Part shown: positions 23,482 through 34,609 of the stretch, piece by piece | How positions within the stretch are numbered: the stretch's first letter is position 1 | How the letters are laid out: the number at the start of each line of letters is the position of its first letter | Assembly: GCA_905250075.1 (NCBI GenBank) | Contig: CAJNOP010000650.1 | Span: forward strand, 10,020-74,019 | Direction of reading: 5' to 3' | Source of the DNA: Rotaria sp. Silwood1 | Lineage: Eukaryota > Rotifera > Eurotatoria > Philodinida > Philodinidae | DNA: 64,000 bases | Notes under the pieces: model-generated | What the model was told of the DNA's origin: nothing | Seen by the model: only the letters and a program-made list of their open reading frames with translations | Databases searched by the model: none | Translations under genes and position numbers: made by a program

Positions 23482-25666
23482 TCAGGGAACGCACGATGAA
23501 GTTTTATACAACGACGTAATTTTTTGTTGTGACCATCCATTTTGCCAAATATAACCACTTTTCTGCTCGGCTATATTTGCAATATCCATCTGACACGTTT
23601 GCTCGTAGCTAATGCAATTCTCATCTGTGCTGAAATCTCCTACGCAGGTACTTGTTGGATGAAGCAAGTAGTAAAGTAGGCATCGTCGAGGTAATTTTAT
23701 TAAATGGCCAATTGAATGCTTAAATGTTCCATAGCAAGAGACCACTACATTGTTTACAATCAGATTACCTTCAAATGTTAGTGGAGCGTATGCATCAAAG
23801 AGATAAACATGTTTAATTTGAGTAACTTCTACCTTCACGATAGCTGCATGATTATTTGTTGTCGTATGCAAACAATCTCCAATATGTACTTCTGATGCGA
23901 AGATATATTCTGCTTCTGCACTATATTTTTTTGTCACAAGCAATGAATGGCTAGGAGTGATGTGCAGGTGACTGATAGTGTTGTTAATTACTGTATAAAT
24001 TTCAAGATATTGAATAGGTAAATGATGTCTATATTTTTGATAAATATCTATTGCGAGTATTGGACTCCATCGAAGTTGAATATTATTGTTCCATGTCTCA
24101 TAGGTAACAAGTACTTGATCATCTATTTTTAAATTACGCATTTCTATCCATGAACCATCATTTTTCATTAAAAGAGAACTGCCGTCGAAACAAACTAAAG
24201 AAACAAAGAAAGTTATCTTAAACAATCGTTGGTCATAAAACCTAAAAATATGACTAAGTTTCCCAAGTAAATTCATTCATAGGACAGAAAATTAATGTTC
24301 ATATTTCATTAAGTTCAATTATTGAAACTACTAGACATTTTCTTGGTTATAATTAAAATTTTTGATCTGTATCAAAGATAAGCAGTATTACGTTCTCTCC
24401 AACTGCCACTGCTGATTGCTATAGATTTTAAATAACGGCGCATTTTTCATTTAGTTGGAAACAACATCTTTATCTAACTAGTTTTTGTCTAATTCATTAG
24501 ATGCTTACTCTTATCACTACATTTGTTCAAAATGAATACCAACATCAATAGTAATGAATGAATTGAAAGAAAAATTCAGCTTTGATTAAAACAGAAAATA
24601 GAATCTTCAAGAATTTTTTCAATTTCGTTCAGAAGTTGAAACTATAGATCTATACTGGAAACATATTGGGTCTTAATGCTCGTTTATCTGGTATAGTATA
24701 GTTCTCTTTAAACTTGAAATAGTTCTGAAAATCTTGCTTAAATTTGCCGTTCACATGTTATTCAACACACTTACGACCAGATAATGAAGAAACTCAATCG
24801 TAACTTATTTTTAATTTCATCTTGGTATTAAAAGATATATTTTTAAAAATTTCTTCCGTCATAGTTTTTCAACTCCTGTATACTATCTAGTAAATTTTCC
24901 TGATCTGAATATCCAACTTTCAGAGTGCTGTTGAAATCTCCGCTTTTCGAATTCATAGCTAATTAAAACACTCTAGTCAAAGATTGAGGAAACATGTATA
25001 ACTATTCACCATTTCATCAATGCTCTCATTCTTGTAAAGATTTCCTAACAATTCTGATTTGATAAGGTCTTTAAAGTTTCTATTAGTTTAGCGCATTTTT
25101 CTAAAAACTATTTAAACTCAATATATCCGCTAATAAACAAGATGAGCTCCTAAAATGGATTAATATCAAACCTTCGGCATTAGCACTAGGCGCTCTTGTT
25201 CGAACAGTCGCAGTGGTAGTAGTTGTGGTGGTTGTTGTTGAAGTTGTTGTGGTTGTTGTTGAAGTTGTTGTGGTTGTTGTTGAAGTTGTTGTTGTGGTTG
25301 TTGAAGTTGTTGTTGTGGTTGTGGTTGTTGTGCTGGTAGTGGTAGTAGTAGTTGTTGTTGTGGTAATAGTCGTAGTGGTAGGTGGTATATAAGGAATGCC
25401 ACTAATACTTGTTGCAGTTTTGCCGCTTGACCTCAAAGTCACTGCCAGCACCACTATTAGAACGAATAATACAATGCCAACCATAACAATACCCGTTATA
25501 ATGACACTTCGAGAAGAAAACACGTTTGCATACGATTGTGGCCTAGGATGCTCATTCTGAATAATAATAATCGGTTGGTTCTGAAGGGCATGCGGTCGTA
25601 CTCGGGATGTTGATAATGGCATATTAGACGTTGCTTCCTCATATGATGGTGGCGGTAGTTGGTTGT
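23482..25666 (-). CDS. Membrane-anchored poly-Thr / Hint-domain protein (5' end missing)
   Basis: Two exons are clear: 25666-25172 and 24194-23482, separated by a 977-bp GT/AG intron with matching phase. Exon A encodes a cytosolic PPPSYEEAT (PPxY motif, a WW-domain ligand), a strong transmembrane helix (around IVMVGIVLFVLIVVLAV) and a ~55-residue Thr-rich stalk, which resembles a mucin. Exon B encodes a Hint (Hedgehog/intein-type) domain starting at the catalytic Cys in VCFDGSS, with ITPSHSLLV (the TxxH motif) and ending GNLIVNNVVVSCYG, close to the end of Hedgehog Hog domains. Hint domains perform self-cleavage through a thioester. A ~100-residue Cys-containing tail follows. Exon A opens at an AG acceptor, so a first exon lies upstream and was not found. 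The link of A to B rests on phase and strand, not on transcript evidence. Confidence 0.65.
25215..25385 (-). repeat. ACN trinucleotide (poly-Thr) microsatellite
   Basis: A run of ACA/ACC/ACT codons (GTT/GGT on the plus strand) coding the Thr stalk. Such runs change length easily. Confidence 0.85.
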
Positions 25667-26448
25667 CTAGTAGTTAAAAATATAAGTCAAAGACGTTCTG
25701 TTGTGAAATAAGATTTTATAATAAGCGTTGAAGCATATAGCGAGAAAAATAAGTGATCGTACCCTTCTCTCAATCATTCCATAGGGATGTCGGTCTACCA
25801 AGTGAAACTTTCGGGTCATGAAGCTCTGTATTTCAATTCATTTTCTTATTTAAATTATTGTTACAATTATAGTTGATTCAGACTTGTTAGAGACTTTGAT
25901 AAAAAAAAACATCGACATGGTGCTGTTTAGAACTAGTCACGAGTTATCATCCATCTAAAGATGATCTTATTTAGATTGAAAGTGATTATTATACAATGGT
26001 CTGTTTGATTTCAATCTGAATTTGAGAAAAAAGGCATGCAATTGCAAACTGAAATTGAGAGTTCGAGAGTTTTCAGAATTATATCATTGCCTATGCCCTA
26101 CATAGCCTCAACTTTTATGGAATGCAAGCCTTACGAGTCTTAAGTATTTGTATGATATTCTTTATGTCTACAGTCTCACATGAAATATGAAAAAGAGTGA
26201 CATGCTTTTGAATCCTATAGTCCTAGTAGGCTTTTAATGCAGTCGCTTCTTGTTGCGATTGCTAAGAATTCAAAACCATGCATAACACGACTTTGAATAG
26301 AAAGAATCGCAAGAAAGAGTGCGCCTAAGTCAGAGGTTACATAACTGTTAGTAGGCATTACTAGCTTTTGCATTGCTCTTCGATAAAACGACATTTAGCA
26401 TACGAAAAAAAACAGTGGCTTTATATCTAAGCCTTTTCATATGACACA
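25667..26448. other. Non-coding stretch, may hold a first exon
   Basis: Upstream of the Hint-protein exons. A short first exon is expected here or further upstream, but no start with the needed phase 1 donor could be chosen. Confidence 0.35.
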
Positions 26449-26560
26449 AAGAGGATGAGTATGACTGTGGCTGTACTAGGTGTAGATATTGGTGTAAATG
26501 AGTGTAGGCATGGATATCGGCCATCGCCCAAACAATCCACATACCCGCACTCGCATCCAG
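26449..26560. repeat. Telomere-like GT/CA hairpin, copy 7 (very decayed)
   Basis: GAGGATGAGTATGACTGTGG at the left and CCCGCACTCGCATCCAG at the right are complementary in outline; the units are strongly diverged from TGTGGG. Confidence 0.45.
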
Positions 26561-27356
26561 CCAAAAATATCTCGCTTCAAAGCGCATCACATTGGCATAT
26601 CTGAACGATAAATGAATTAAGTATGAGCTGGTTACCGAACCTTTTGTTATATTGAAGAGATTTCTGTAGAAGAATTTTCTATCTTCTTTGTTGGTATTTA
26701 CGTCTAATTTCGACAAAACTAGTCACACCTTGAATAATTTTAGGCTATCAAAATTGATTAAAGATTCTCAGCTGATCTCTTGAAATTATCTTTCTTGTAG
26801 GTTCCATATTGAATTTATGAATATTTTTGTACATTATTTGAATAACAGATGCCTGCCAACTGTTTTGTTTTCAAAATGGACGAGTTAGAAAGGAATGGCT
26901 GAAATGCATTAATTAAGTTTCAACAAAAAACTACGAAAAGAGTCTACTCATAGGGATCTTATCACGAGATGGTATGTATGCCTACGAAAAAAGAAAACAC
27001 AAAGATATTGGATAATTGTTTCCGTTTACCTGTGGACGCTGGATGGACTCTGTTCGATGGTGGACGTGGATGGCCGCTCATTGTGACTACTAAACGCCAA
27101 TTTTGTCTGCTAAAGTCTTTCTCAACACTGAATTGTCTTTTTTAAATTAATCAATGCTTTGCTGAGTGCATTGCAAAAAAATTGGAAAGTTTTCTTCCAA
27201 CTTCGTCATCTATTTGTTTGTTCGGTTGCAGCTCAAGAACAGCAATCAACATGGAATGACGACAATGAATTGCGTACTTGTGTTTCTTTGAGACATTTGC
27301 ATTTCATGGCAATTGCTATATAAAGAATCAGAGAGTGCACATGCACACATGAATCT
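26561..27356. other. Non-coding stretch
   Basis: No gene or repeat recognised. Confidence 0.4.
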
Positions 27357-27428
27357 CGGTGGGTATGGGTGCTAAGTGAAGAGCCATCGATATACTATGC
27401 TACCGATTCCATAGTTAATACCCACCTG
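27357..27428. repeat. Telomere-like hairpin, copy 8
   Basis: GGTGGGTATGGGTGC at the left pairs with AATACCCACC at the right across a ~45 bp centre. Its right arm sits exactly at the 3' end of the TPR-gene fragment on the minus strand. Confidence 0.5.
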
Positions 27429-27600
27429 ATAATTGCTCATTGATTGATGTACCGCGCCAATATTGTAAATAATAGCAAAAGCTGAGTGATTTTCGGAATA
27501 GAAGTTCTCTTCAATTTTTTGAACATTTTCATAACATAATAAGGTAATAGAAATATTTTCTTTTCCGTCATAGGCTACAACAAGATTAATATAATTCGTA
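27425..27600 (-). pseudogene. TPR-protein gene fragment
   Basis: The minus strand reads NVQKIEENFYSENHSAFAI then IYNIGAVHQSMSNYQ, which matches the linker and helix A of the kinesin-light-chain-type TPR unit found 15 times in the ART-TPR gene at 42572-45820 (compare LATTYNNIGSMHNNMRQYSK). Upstream the frame stays open to 27746 but loses similarity; downstream it ends at telomere-like copy 8. It looks like a remnant of a gene of the same family. Confidence 0.4.
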
Positions 27601-27746
27601 ATGAGAAACTTGATCATTTCTTCTATATCACTGTACAGTGTTATCTTGAGAAAAATATTGTATATATTGATCATCTTATAGAATTCATCAATCACGGTTA
27701 TTGACTGACTCATGATTGTACATTGAGATGCAACTTCGATCCCCAA

Positions 27747-30700
27747 CAGTACACGTTCAATTAAATTTCATAGTTTTTGAGCAGCATCGTTATTCCATAT
27801 TAACTGCATTTTCAGAAGTTGATCTTGAATTTATTTTATTATATCAATGCAAACCATGGTATGAATCGAGAAAAGAATCTCTTTTCCAATCTTATAAGTA
27901 CTAACTAATATTCTTTCATAAAGCAGATAGCGTCGAAGATATACTCTGATGATTATCCATTTGAAATAATATTTTTAGTAAGCACGATTCATTTAATCTA
28001 CTATGGGCAAAGATTAAAGAGATATCAAGATTGGTGCCCATATATTTAATTAACAACCTGATTCATTACTAATTTTAATCGTATAAGTTTATTGACATAA
28101 AAAGCGTTTATATTCTTCCATCAATTTTATTATTTATACAATATTAACATATGTTAGTTCTGGAATTTTTTTTTAAAATAGACCTAAGACGTTTTCTCTA
28201 ATAATTCAATTAATCAAAAAATGTGTTTAACATAATTCAAAAGTACGCACATGTTTTATTTAGAATCTTCATTATCTTGAAAAATTACATTTCGTAAATT
28301 ATCTAATACCTCAAATATGAACTTTGCTAATATAGTTCGAACAAATTTTACGTATTTGCCAATATTTATGTCTTTTCCAACGAGGCGCACAGAAACAAAA
28401 GTCTGTCCGTAAAGAAAGAATTGTTCATTTCGGTCAGTCCTTATGCAAAACACATTGGATTCCACACTTGTCACAGCTTTTTTTTTGTATTATATTTACT
28501 GTTTGATGAACGACGTTTTGACGATGTTAACAAAGTTTCTTAGACATAGTAGAAGTTGATTATCTAATATTAAGTTGATACAGTAACCTACTATACTCTT
28601 GAAACTGTTTGCTTTTATTAAATTCTAGATCGAGGAGCATTTAAATTGTTTCAAAACTCATTGAATCATTTTTTTCAAATTTAACCCATTCATATTTATC
28701 ATTGTCTCCATAGTAACTACTATAGCTTAGTAGTTAAGTTGTTTGGCACATAATACCAAAGTAATCTATTCTAGGTTTGGTACTACTAACAAACGATGAT
28801 TCTGAACGAACCGTTACTGGTTGTTTGTCATTGACCACCAATCCGATATCACACTAGCTTCGTTATGACATGTATCGATTATTGTGGCTAGTCAGTTTGT
28901 ACGACAAAGTTCAGTGTTTCAGCGGAAAGATTTATTGAAAGACTAGGCTTCTGTTCAAATCTACACCAAGTAATAATTTTATGAAAAAATATTCTGGTGA
29001 TAAAAATGTCCTTACAAATAAGTACGAAAGGTCAAGTATTCTTTTTGTTCTTATCTTTGATATAGTTCTAAATGAATCTTTTAAATATAGTCAATATTTA
29101 GTATTTTCTTTTAATTTAAAGCGACTTGTTATTTAACAGAATAGTTTTATTTGATTCTCACGTTCATAATATTATAGACATTTTGTCTAGGGAATAATAT
29201 TTGTTCAACAGCCGGTAAAGAACAAAAAAATCGACTTCAAACATTTTTACGTTTAACATTCTCTAGTTTTTTTTATGTTGCCGAAAAATATACTAGTAAA
29301 TCGGCTCATTTCCTCAATTTGTAATATTTTTAATTATCAAGTTTTAGCTCTTTTATAAAAAGAAAAACATGTAAAAAAATATTTTTCTTATTTTTCAAAT
29401 ATTATTTCGATTTGTAATATAATATTGTCAAATCTGATCATGATTGCTTAAAAGAAAAAGATCCGCTGTATTTTTTATATTTGTCAATATATCAGAAAAA
29501 TGACTTTTTTTTTCTTTCCAAAGAAAAAAATATATATAAGATGTCAGTCAATATGAACAGGTAATCGAGTATACCATCAATTAACTTGTGTATTCTATGT
29601 ATTGAAAGTTTTGATTAACAAAAACTTACACATAAGAAGATATTCTGTTTACTTTTCACTTTTGTCTATTACTGTTAATGTTATTATTGTTGTTAGAGTA
29701 ACTCAATTTTTTTATTCTCATTGTGTCTTTTTCTTTTACTACTTTTTTTTGTTCTTATTCTTTTTCTTTTACTAGTCGTTATAAAGAATAGCATGAATAA
29801 AACAGAGAAAAGAAAAAAAAAACACAAGAAAGAGCTCGAATTTACATCATCATCATCATCATCTTTTTTTTCTTTCATTTGGTTACCGACAGATGGTTGT
29901 GCTTTGTGTCTGCACAATGTATTCTTGACATCTATTCTCATTTTATTTCTTGGATGCATTCATGCACATTTCCGACAAGAAAATTGTGTGTGTAATTGAA
30001 AAGTATGTATTCATATTGTGGTCAAACTTGAGATTATTGAAAGTAAGATACGGTTCTATACGTGTATATGTACATAATGAAATGAAACCCAAGTAATGAT
30101 TGCATTCACTCTGTGGTTGCTATTTGCCTACCAACAGCAGCAACATTAAAAAAAATGATTTCACTTCTTCAGTCTCTTACCATCATTGCCATTTGATATT
30201 TACTCACATTCATTATTATTCTATTTTTCTTTTCTTTTATTGTACATTGTCAAGTAATAATCATATCAAAAATGATGATTTCAGAATCACTCAATAGACA
30301 ACCAAACATAAATTGTAAGTGTTTTATATGAAAAAGGACGAAGAAAATGAGTTTTTTATTTTCTATTTTTATGTGTAATTAATCAAATCTTTTGTTTTTT
30401 GTTTATATAGAAAAAAAAAATCGTTTTCATAACTGGCAGATTTTTAACTCAGTTATCACAAAATAAAATAATGATTTCAAAAAAGAATGCATCTATTCAA
30501 TATTAGGATAAAACTTATTAAATATTTCTTGAGTGTATCTTACAATAGTCTAGTCTTATTAGTTTTTTCAACGAACTCAATAAAAAAAAAAACTTCACCT
30601 ATATCTAATACATTTTTTTTGTTTTGGAAATAAATATTCATTTTCAGCGAGTAATAAACTATATTCTCTAGAAGAATAAAAACAAGAAATAATGATGTTT

Positions 30701-31398
30701 TTTTTTCTGTCAATAATTGTATTGCACGTCGAAACCTTTTTGCTTCTTTTATTTTCATTATTATGGAAAACCACTAAGTGCGTTTCTTTCTATCATTGAT
30801 GTATTTCAGTTCCGCATGTAGCAAATATTATATACGTTTTTTTTTCTCTAAGATGCGGTCTTTATGAATCATATAACACAATTTTATTTCAACATTCGTA
30901 TTTGTACAACAAACATTATTCTATAAAATGTAATATGAACAAAATTTGTACGATTTTTGTATCAATCTTGATTGAAGTTTTAAGAAAAGCTGTAAACTGA
31001 GACTGAGAGTCTCTTGAAAGGTTTTCACAAAACTTTAATAAAGAAGCATTCCTACAAATCTTGTTAACGTCAAATTTTGTAAAATAATGTTTGCTGTACT
31101 ACATCAAGTACTTTAGAAACATTAGAAGTCTTTTTTTGATAGTTAAAAATTTCATCTGCAAAAAAGTTGTAAAACTTAATTTCCCGTCTCGATGCATACG
31201 TAGTTTCAATGAACAAAAAGTCGCAATCTTCATGATTATATAGGCAATAGTTAAATAGTAATTACACTTTTCTGACACACAATTGTTAATAATTATTGAC
31301 ATCTATTATGAGAAAGTATTTTATGACTTTTAGACCTATAGACATAGCATTTAAAAATAATAATATATTATCAATGAAGTTTTCTTTTTGTATTCTAG
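27747..31398. other. 3.6-kb AT-rich stretch with homopolymer runs
   Basis: Very AT-rich with poly-T/poly-A runs, most likely intergenic DNA plus the 5' part (UTR, introns, first exon) of the disordered-protein gene that follows. A tRNA-like sequence at 28711-28787 is listed separately. Confidence 0.35.
28711..28787 (+). other. tRNA-like remnant (possible SINE head)
   Basis: TAGCTTAGTAGTTAAG fits an A box, TTTGG/CCAAA form a 5-bp stem around a loop containing CAT, and GGTTTGGTACT is a weak B box. Loop size and acceptor stem do not fit a working tRNA, so it is at most a decayed tRNA or a tRNA-derived repeat. Confidence 0.25.
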
Positions 31399-32237
31399 AT
31401 AGCCCAATGGTGAATATGTCTAGTAGTAATAATAGCACACCACGTTCAACAAATCATACTGAATCAAAATCTCATCATCATCAGTGTTCTCTATCAAATG
31501 CAACAACGGTTTCTGTTACTCATTCAACTATTGATGATTTTCGTGAAATAATACGTGAACAATCATTTATTATTCCAAATAATTCATCATCAGATCATAA
31601 TCATATTGATGTACCTGTTAAAAAATATCCTCCATTACCTGATATTGCAGTACCTAATTCTAGTTCAACAAATAATACATTTTTTCGTACAGAAACAGTT
31701 CTAACAACACCAAAACAAAATCAACCTAAAAAACAAATGTTTTATCATTTTGCACCAACACAACGAGGACATTTACCGGCACTTAATAAACGTCATATTT
31801 TACCAATCATGTCTAATGTTATGGATCTTGATGAAGATTTACCTCAATGTAATACAACTATAGCACATAGAGCAGCAACGTATACATCACCTAGTGATCG
31901 TTCTATATCACCAATAAAACGTCCATCTGCTCCATCACCACCAGCAAGTGCACAAATAAAGCGACCTGGTCATAATGCATTTGTTTATGGTCAAGAAGAT
32001 CAAGATGAAGAAGATGAAGAAAATTGTTCGATATTAGATGATGAAGATAGTCAATATTTTAATGATCATTTTTCTCGTTACAATAATCAATCAATAACAA
32101 TGACTAATCATCGTATTGATCATTATAATAACACTGATCGTTATATAAATATGAATGATAGACAAAATACAATAATAATCGATAGTGGTCATGATGAACC
32201 TACTCATCCACTTGATTCAATTGAATTTGAACCGTGA
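31399..32237 (+). CDS. Disordered Ser/Asn/His-rich acidic protein (3' exon)
   Basis: An exon starting at an AG acceptor (TATTCTAG, 31391-31398) and running 279 codons to TGA. If translation starts inside it, the likely Met is at 31408. The protein is low in hydrophobic residues, with Ser/Asn/His-rich, Pro-rich (RPSAPSPPASAQIKRP) and acidic (EDQDEEDEENCSILDDED) stretches, so it is expected to be intrinsically disordered and probably nuclear or cytosolic. No domain is recognised. Even composition and long open frame support a real gene. Upstream exons are not identified. Confidence 0.55.
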
Positions 32238-33584
32238 AAAACTATATTTATATTATAGTTGTATATTCGTCGATTTAATATACATTAACTTTTTTTTGTT
32301 TTTGTTATTTAAAGATTAAAAAGAAAAAAATAAGCATGTTTTTTTTTGCTTTTTTTTATATTTTATGTTAGATATAACAATTTTTTTTATCGAATAGAAG
32401 AAAAAATATAATATATTGATAAAGACAATCAATTAAAATTATATGTTCACTATAAAAAGAAAATTATCTTTTATAGTCGGATAATAGGTAAATTATCTTA
32501 ATAATAAAAGAAGAATAAAAGCTGACAAAGAACGAATATTTGCCAATCGGTCGCAGTGTAGAGTTAGTCTTATTGATGAGAAATAACTCCGAGAGATTTA
32601 CAAAATAACTAACAATCTATTCAAGAACAAGAAACATTAGTTATGAGTATAAATACGAATGTATAGTGACCTCTTCTAATTGAACATGAAGCTTTACACG
32701 ACAGTAAGCAGTAGCTGCTTTAAAAATTTCCTATAATTCTATATAATTTTTATTTATTGTACAGTTTATCTTTGCTACAGTCTTCGCTATTGGACAATGA
32801 ATATCATTTTCGTTTTTTTTGGTAATATTTTGACAACTTCCAAATGTGAATGTCAACATTCAATTACTGTTTAACAGTGAAATAATCTACGAATCCATGC
32901 CATGGAGTAAATCTTCATTTTTTACTTGTCATCCTTATCCTTGCATAATCTAGTAAGTAATTAAATCATATGCCTGTGAATAGAGGTTTGTAGCAAGTGA
33001 AATATGAACTAGGCGTCTGTGAAACATACGACCAATTTTACATAGCCAATCATTGTCATTGAGGCAAGTATCGCTTTCCACAAGTAACGGAGACGCTTAC
33101 TTTCTGTCACAAACAAGCACATGCTAGTTGACATAGTTGCTTTCAAATTTACATTTGATGAATCAAACCTTTTTCTCTAAATGAAAGTGTGAATCATATT
33201 ATCACAACAAAGAAAAATCATAAATAACAACATTGTTTTAGAAAAACAAGGTTTCTTATTTTCCTGTTTTAGTTAATCTTGTATCTCTGATGTTCGCTTC
33301 TTAATTTATAATGTCCATTGAATTAAATGCTTTTGAATATTTAAAGATGGAAATCAAGATAAAGAATAATAGCTTTCAATGTTGTATCTCCTTTACAAAA
33401 TACAACTTAGAAACATGAATATAATAAGAAGCGTCACATATTCTTCGTTTTCCTTTACATAAAAAGATTCATGAATATGGCGAAGTACAGTACACATTTC
33501 CTCGACTTGTCTATTACATATGATTTGGTGATTCAAGATATGCCTGAGTTACTGCATCAAACTTATGAAACGATCAAACACAAA
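32238..33584. other. Non-coding stretch
   Basis: 3'UTR-like T-rich sequence directly after the stop at 32237, then AT-rich DNA without gene signal. Confidence 0.4.
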
Positions 33585-33933
33585 ATCTTACGATTAATAA
33601 AATGCTCATGAAAAAGATCTGAATAAGTAGAAATATGTATCGGTAACTTCTGATTTCAATCAGACTGAACTATAAGAGGCGAAAGAACAGTCTAATAAAA
33701 ATGAGATCATCGTAGAGACGCCTTTTAAAAAAATGATACCTTTAACATTTCAAGTCATCAACACAAAGCAAGAGAGCTTGATATAAGAAATCGTATGGAC
33801 AGTTACACATTAGTCTTGAATCTTCGGTAGTTATTCATGAACGAAAGAAGAGGTCCAAAAAAAGGGTTTAGATTGACAGTTCACCATGTAACCAAGATTA
33901 AAAATACGTCTTCTCCGTCTCAAGCGAAAATTG
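33585..33933. repeat. Left half of a duplicated sequence (copy at 49890-50165)
   Basis: Aligns with 49890-50165 at about 65-70 % by eye, for example AGTAGAAATATGTAT with AGTAGAGATATGTAT, GAACTATAAGAG with GAGCTATAAGAG, and CTCAAGCGAAAATTG with CTCAAGCGAGAATTC. The match stops at the transposon end. Confidence 0.7.
33926..33933. other. Target site duplication, left copy
   Basis: GAAAATTG immediately outside the left terminal repeat; identical to 40667-40674. An 8-bp duplication is characteristic of P and hAT superfamily insertion. Confidence 0.85.
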
Positions 33934-33952
33934 CAAGGGGGAAAAAGCGGAT
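33934..33952 (+). repeat. Left terminal inverted repeat
   Basis: CAAGGGGGAAAAAGCGGAT, matched perfectly and inverted at 40648-40666. Similarity ends at base 20. Confidence 0.9.
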
Positions 33953-34118
33953 TGTCGGATTGTCGGATCCTCTGTATCCTCTGTATCCCCAATGTATCGT
34001 GCGTATCTTCTGTATCTCCAATGTATCGCGCGTATCCTCTGTATTGGCGATGTATCCTTCGTATCCCAATAGATTCTTTGTATCCCCAATGGATCCTCCG
34101 TATCGTCATAGATTCTCT
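33953..34118. repeat. Left subterminal GTATCC repeats
   Basis: About 12 irregular units of 9-18 bp (GTATCCTCTGTATCCCCAAT, GCGTATCTTCTGTATCTC and similar). Subterminal repeats of this kind are usual transposase-binding sites; that role is inference. Units read GTATCC on the plus strand, the same way as at the other end. Confidence 0.75.
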
Positions 34119-34609
34119 ATAGTCATTCGATATCATATTTATCTTCAGTATCTTCTTCATAGTCCACTTATTCTTGTTATATGCTATAATCTGTGTTATA
34201 CAAAATTATTCTCATTTGATAGAACATTGAAAGTATTGAAATTTTTAAAGAAGATTAAAAAAGTGAGTTAAGAAAAATCCACTGTTAACATCAGAAATCG
34301 AAACATGTCACCAATATGATGGATGTTAAAACTACTGTGTCGAGCAGATCAATTTCGATTTTTGTCCTTTTATTCAGAAAAAGTAGTTCGCAATAAACAA
34401 AAAACTATTACATAATTCGTTCGATTTATTATTTTATATCACAGTCATAAATAAAACATAAACGTACAATGTATACAATATTTCACATATATTTATATCA
34501 CACAGTATTTATACATAACAAAAAAAAACACAGACACCAATCACACTTTTCGTACATCACATATTCAACATTTATTTAAAATCTATCATCTTCTTTTTTT
34601 CAATTAAAT
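34119..34609. other. Transposon 3' non-coding region
   Basis: Between subterminal repeats and the transposase stop codon. AT-rich, probably 3'UTR of the transposase gene. Confidence 0.45.

Noticed and set aside
25166-25402. Leu/Pro/Gln-rich open frame
   Set aside because: Alternative frame of the poly-Thr coding repeat; it has no start context or domain.
33837-34271. 144-codon frame with repeated Tyr-Pro units, and antisense frames
   Set aside because: Crosses the transposon end and reads the subterminal repeats.
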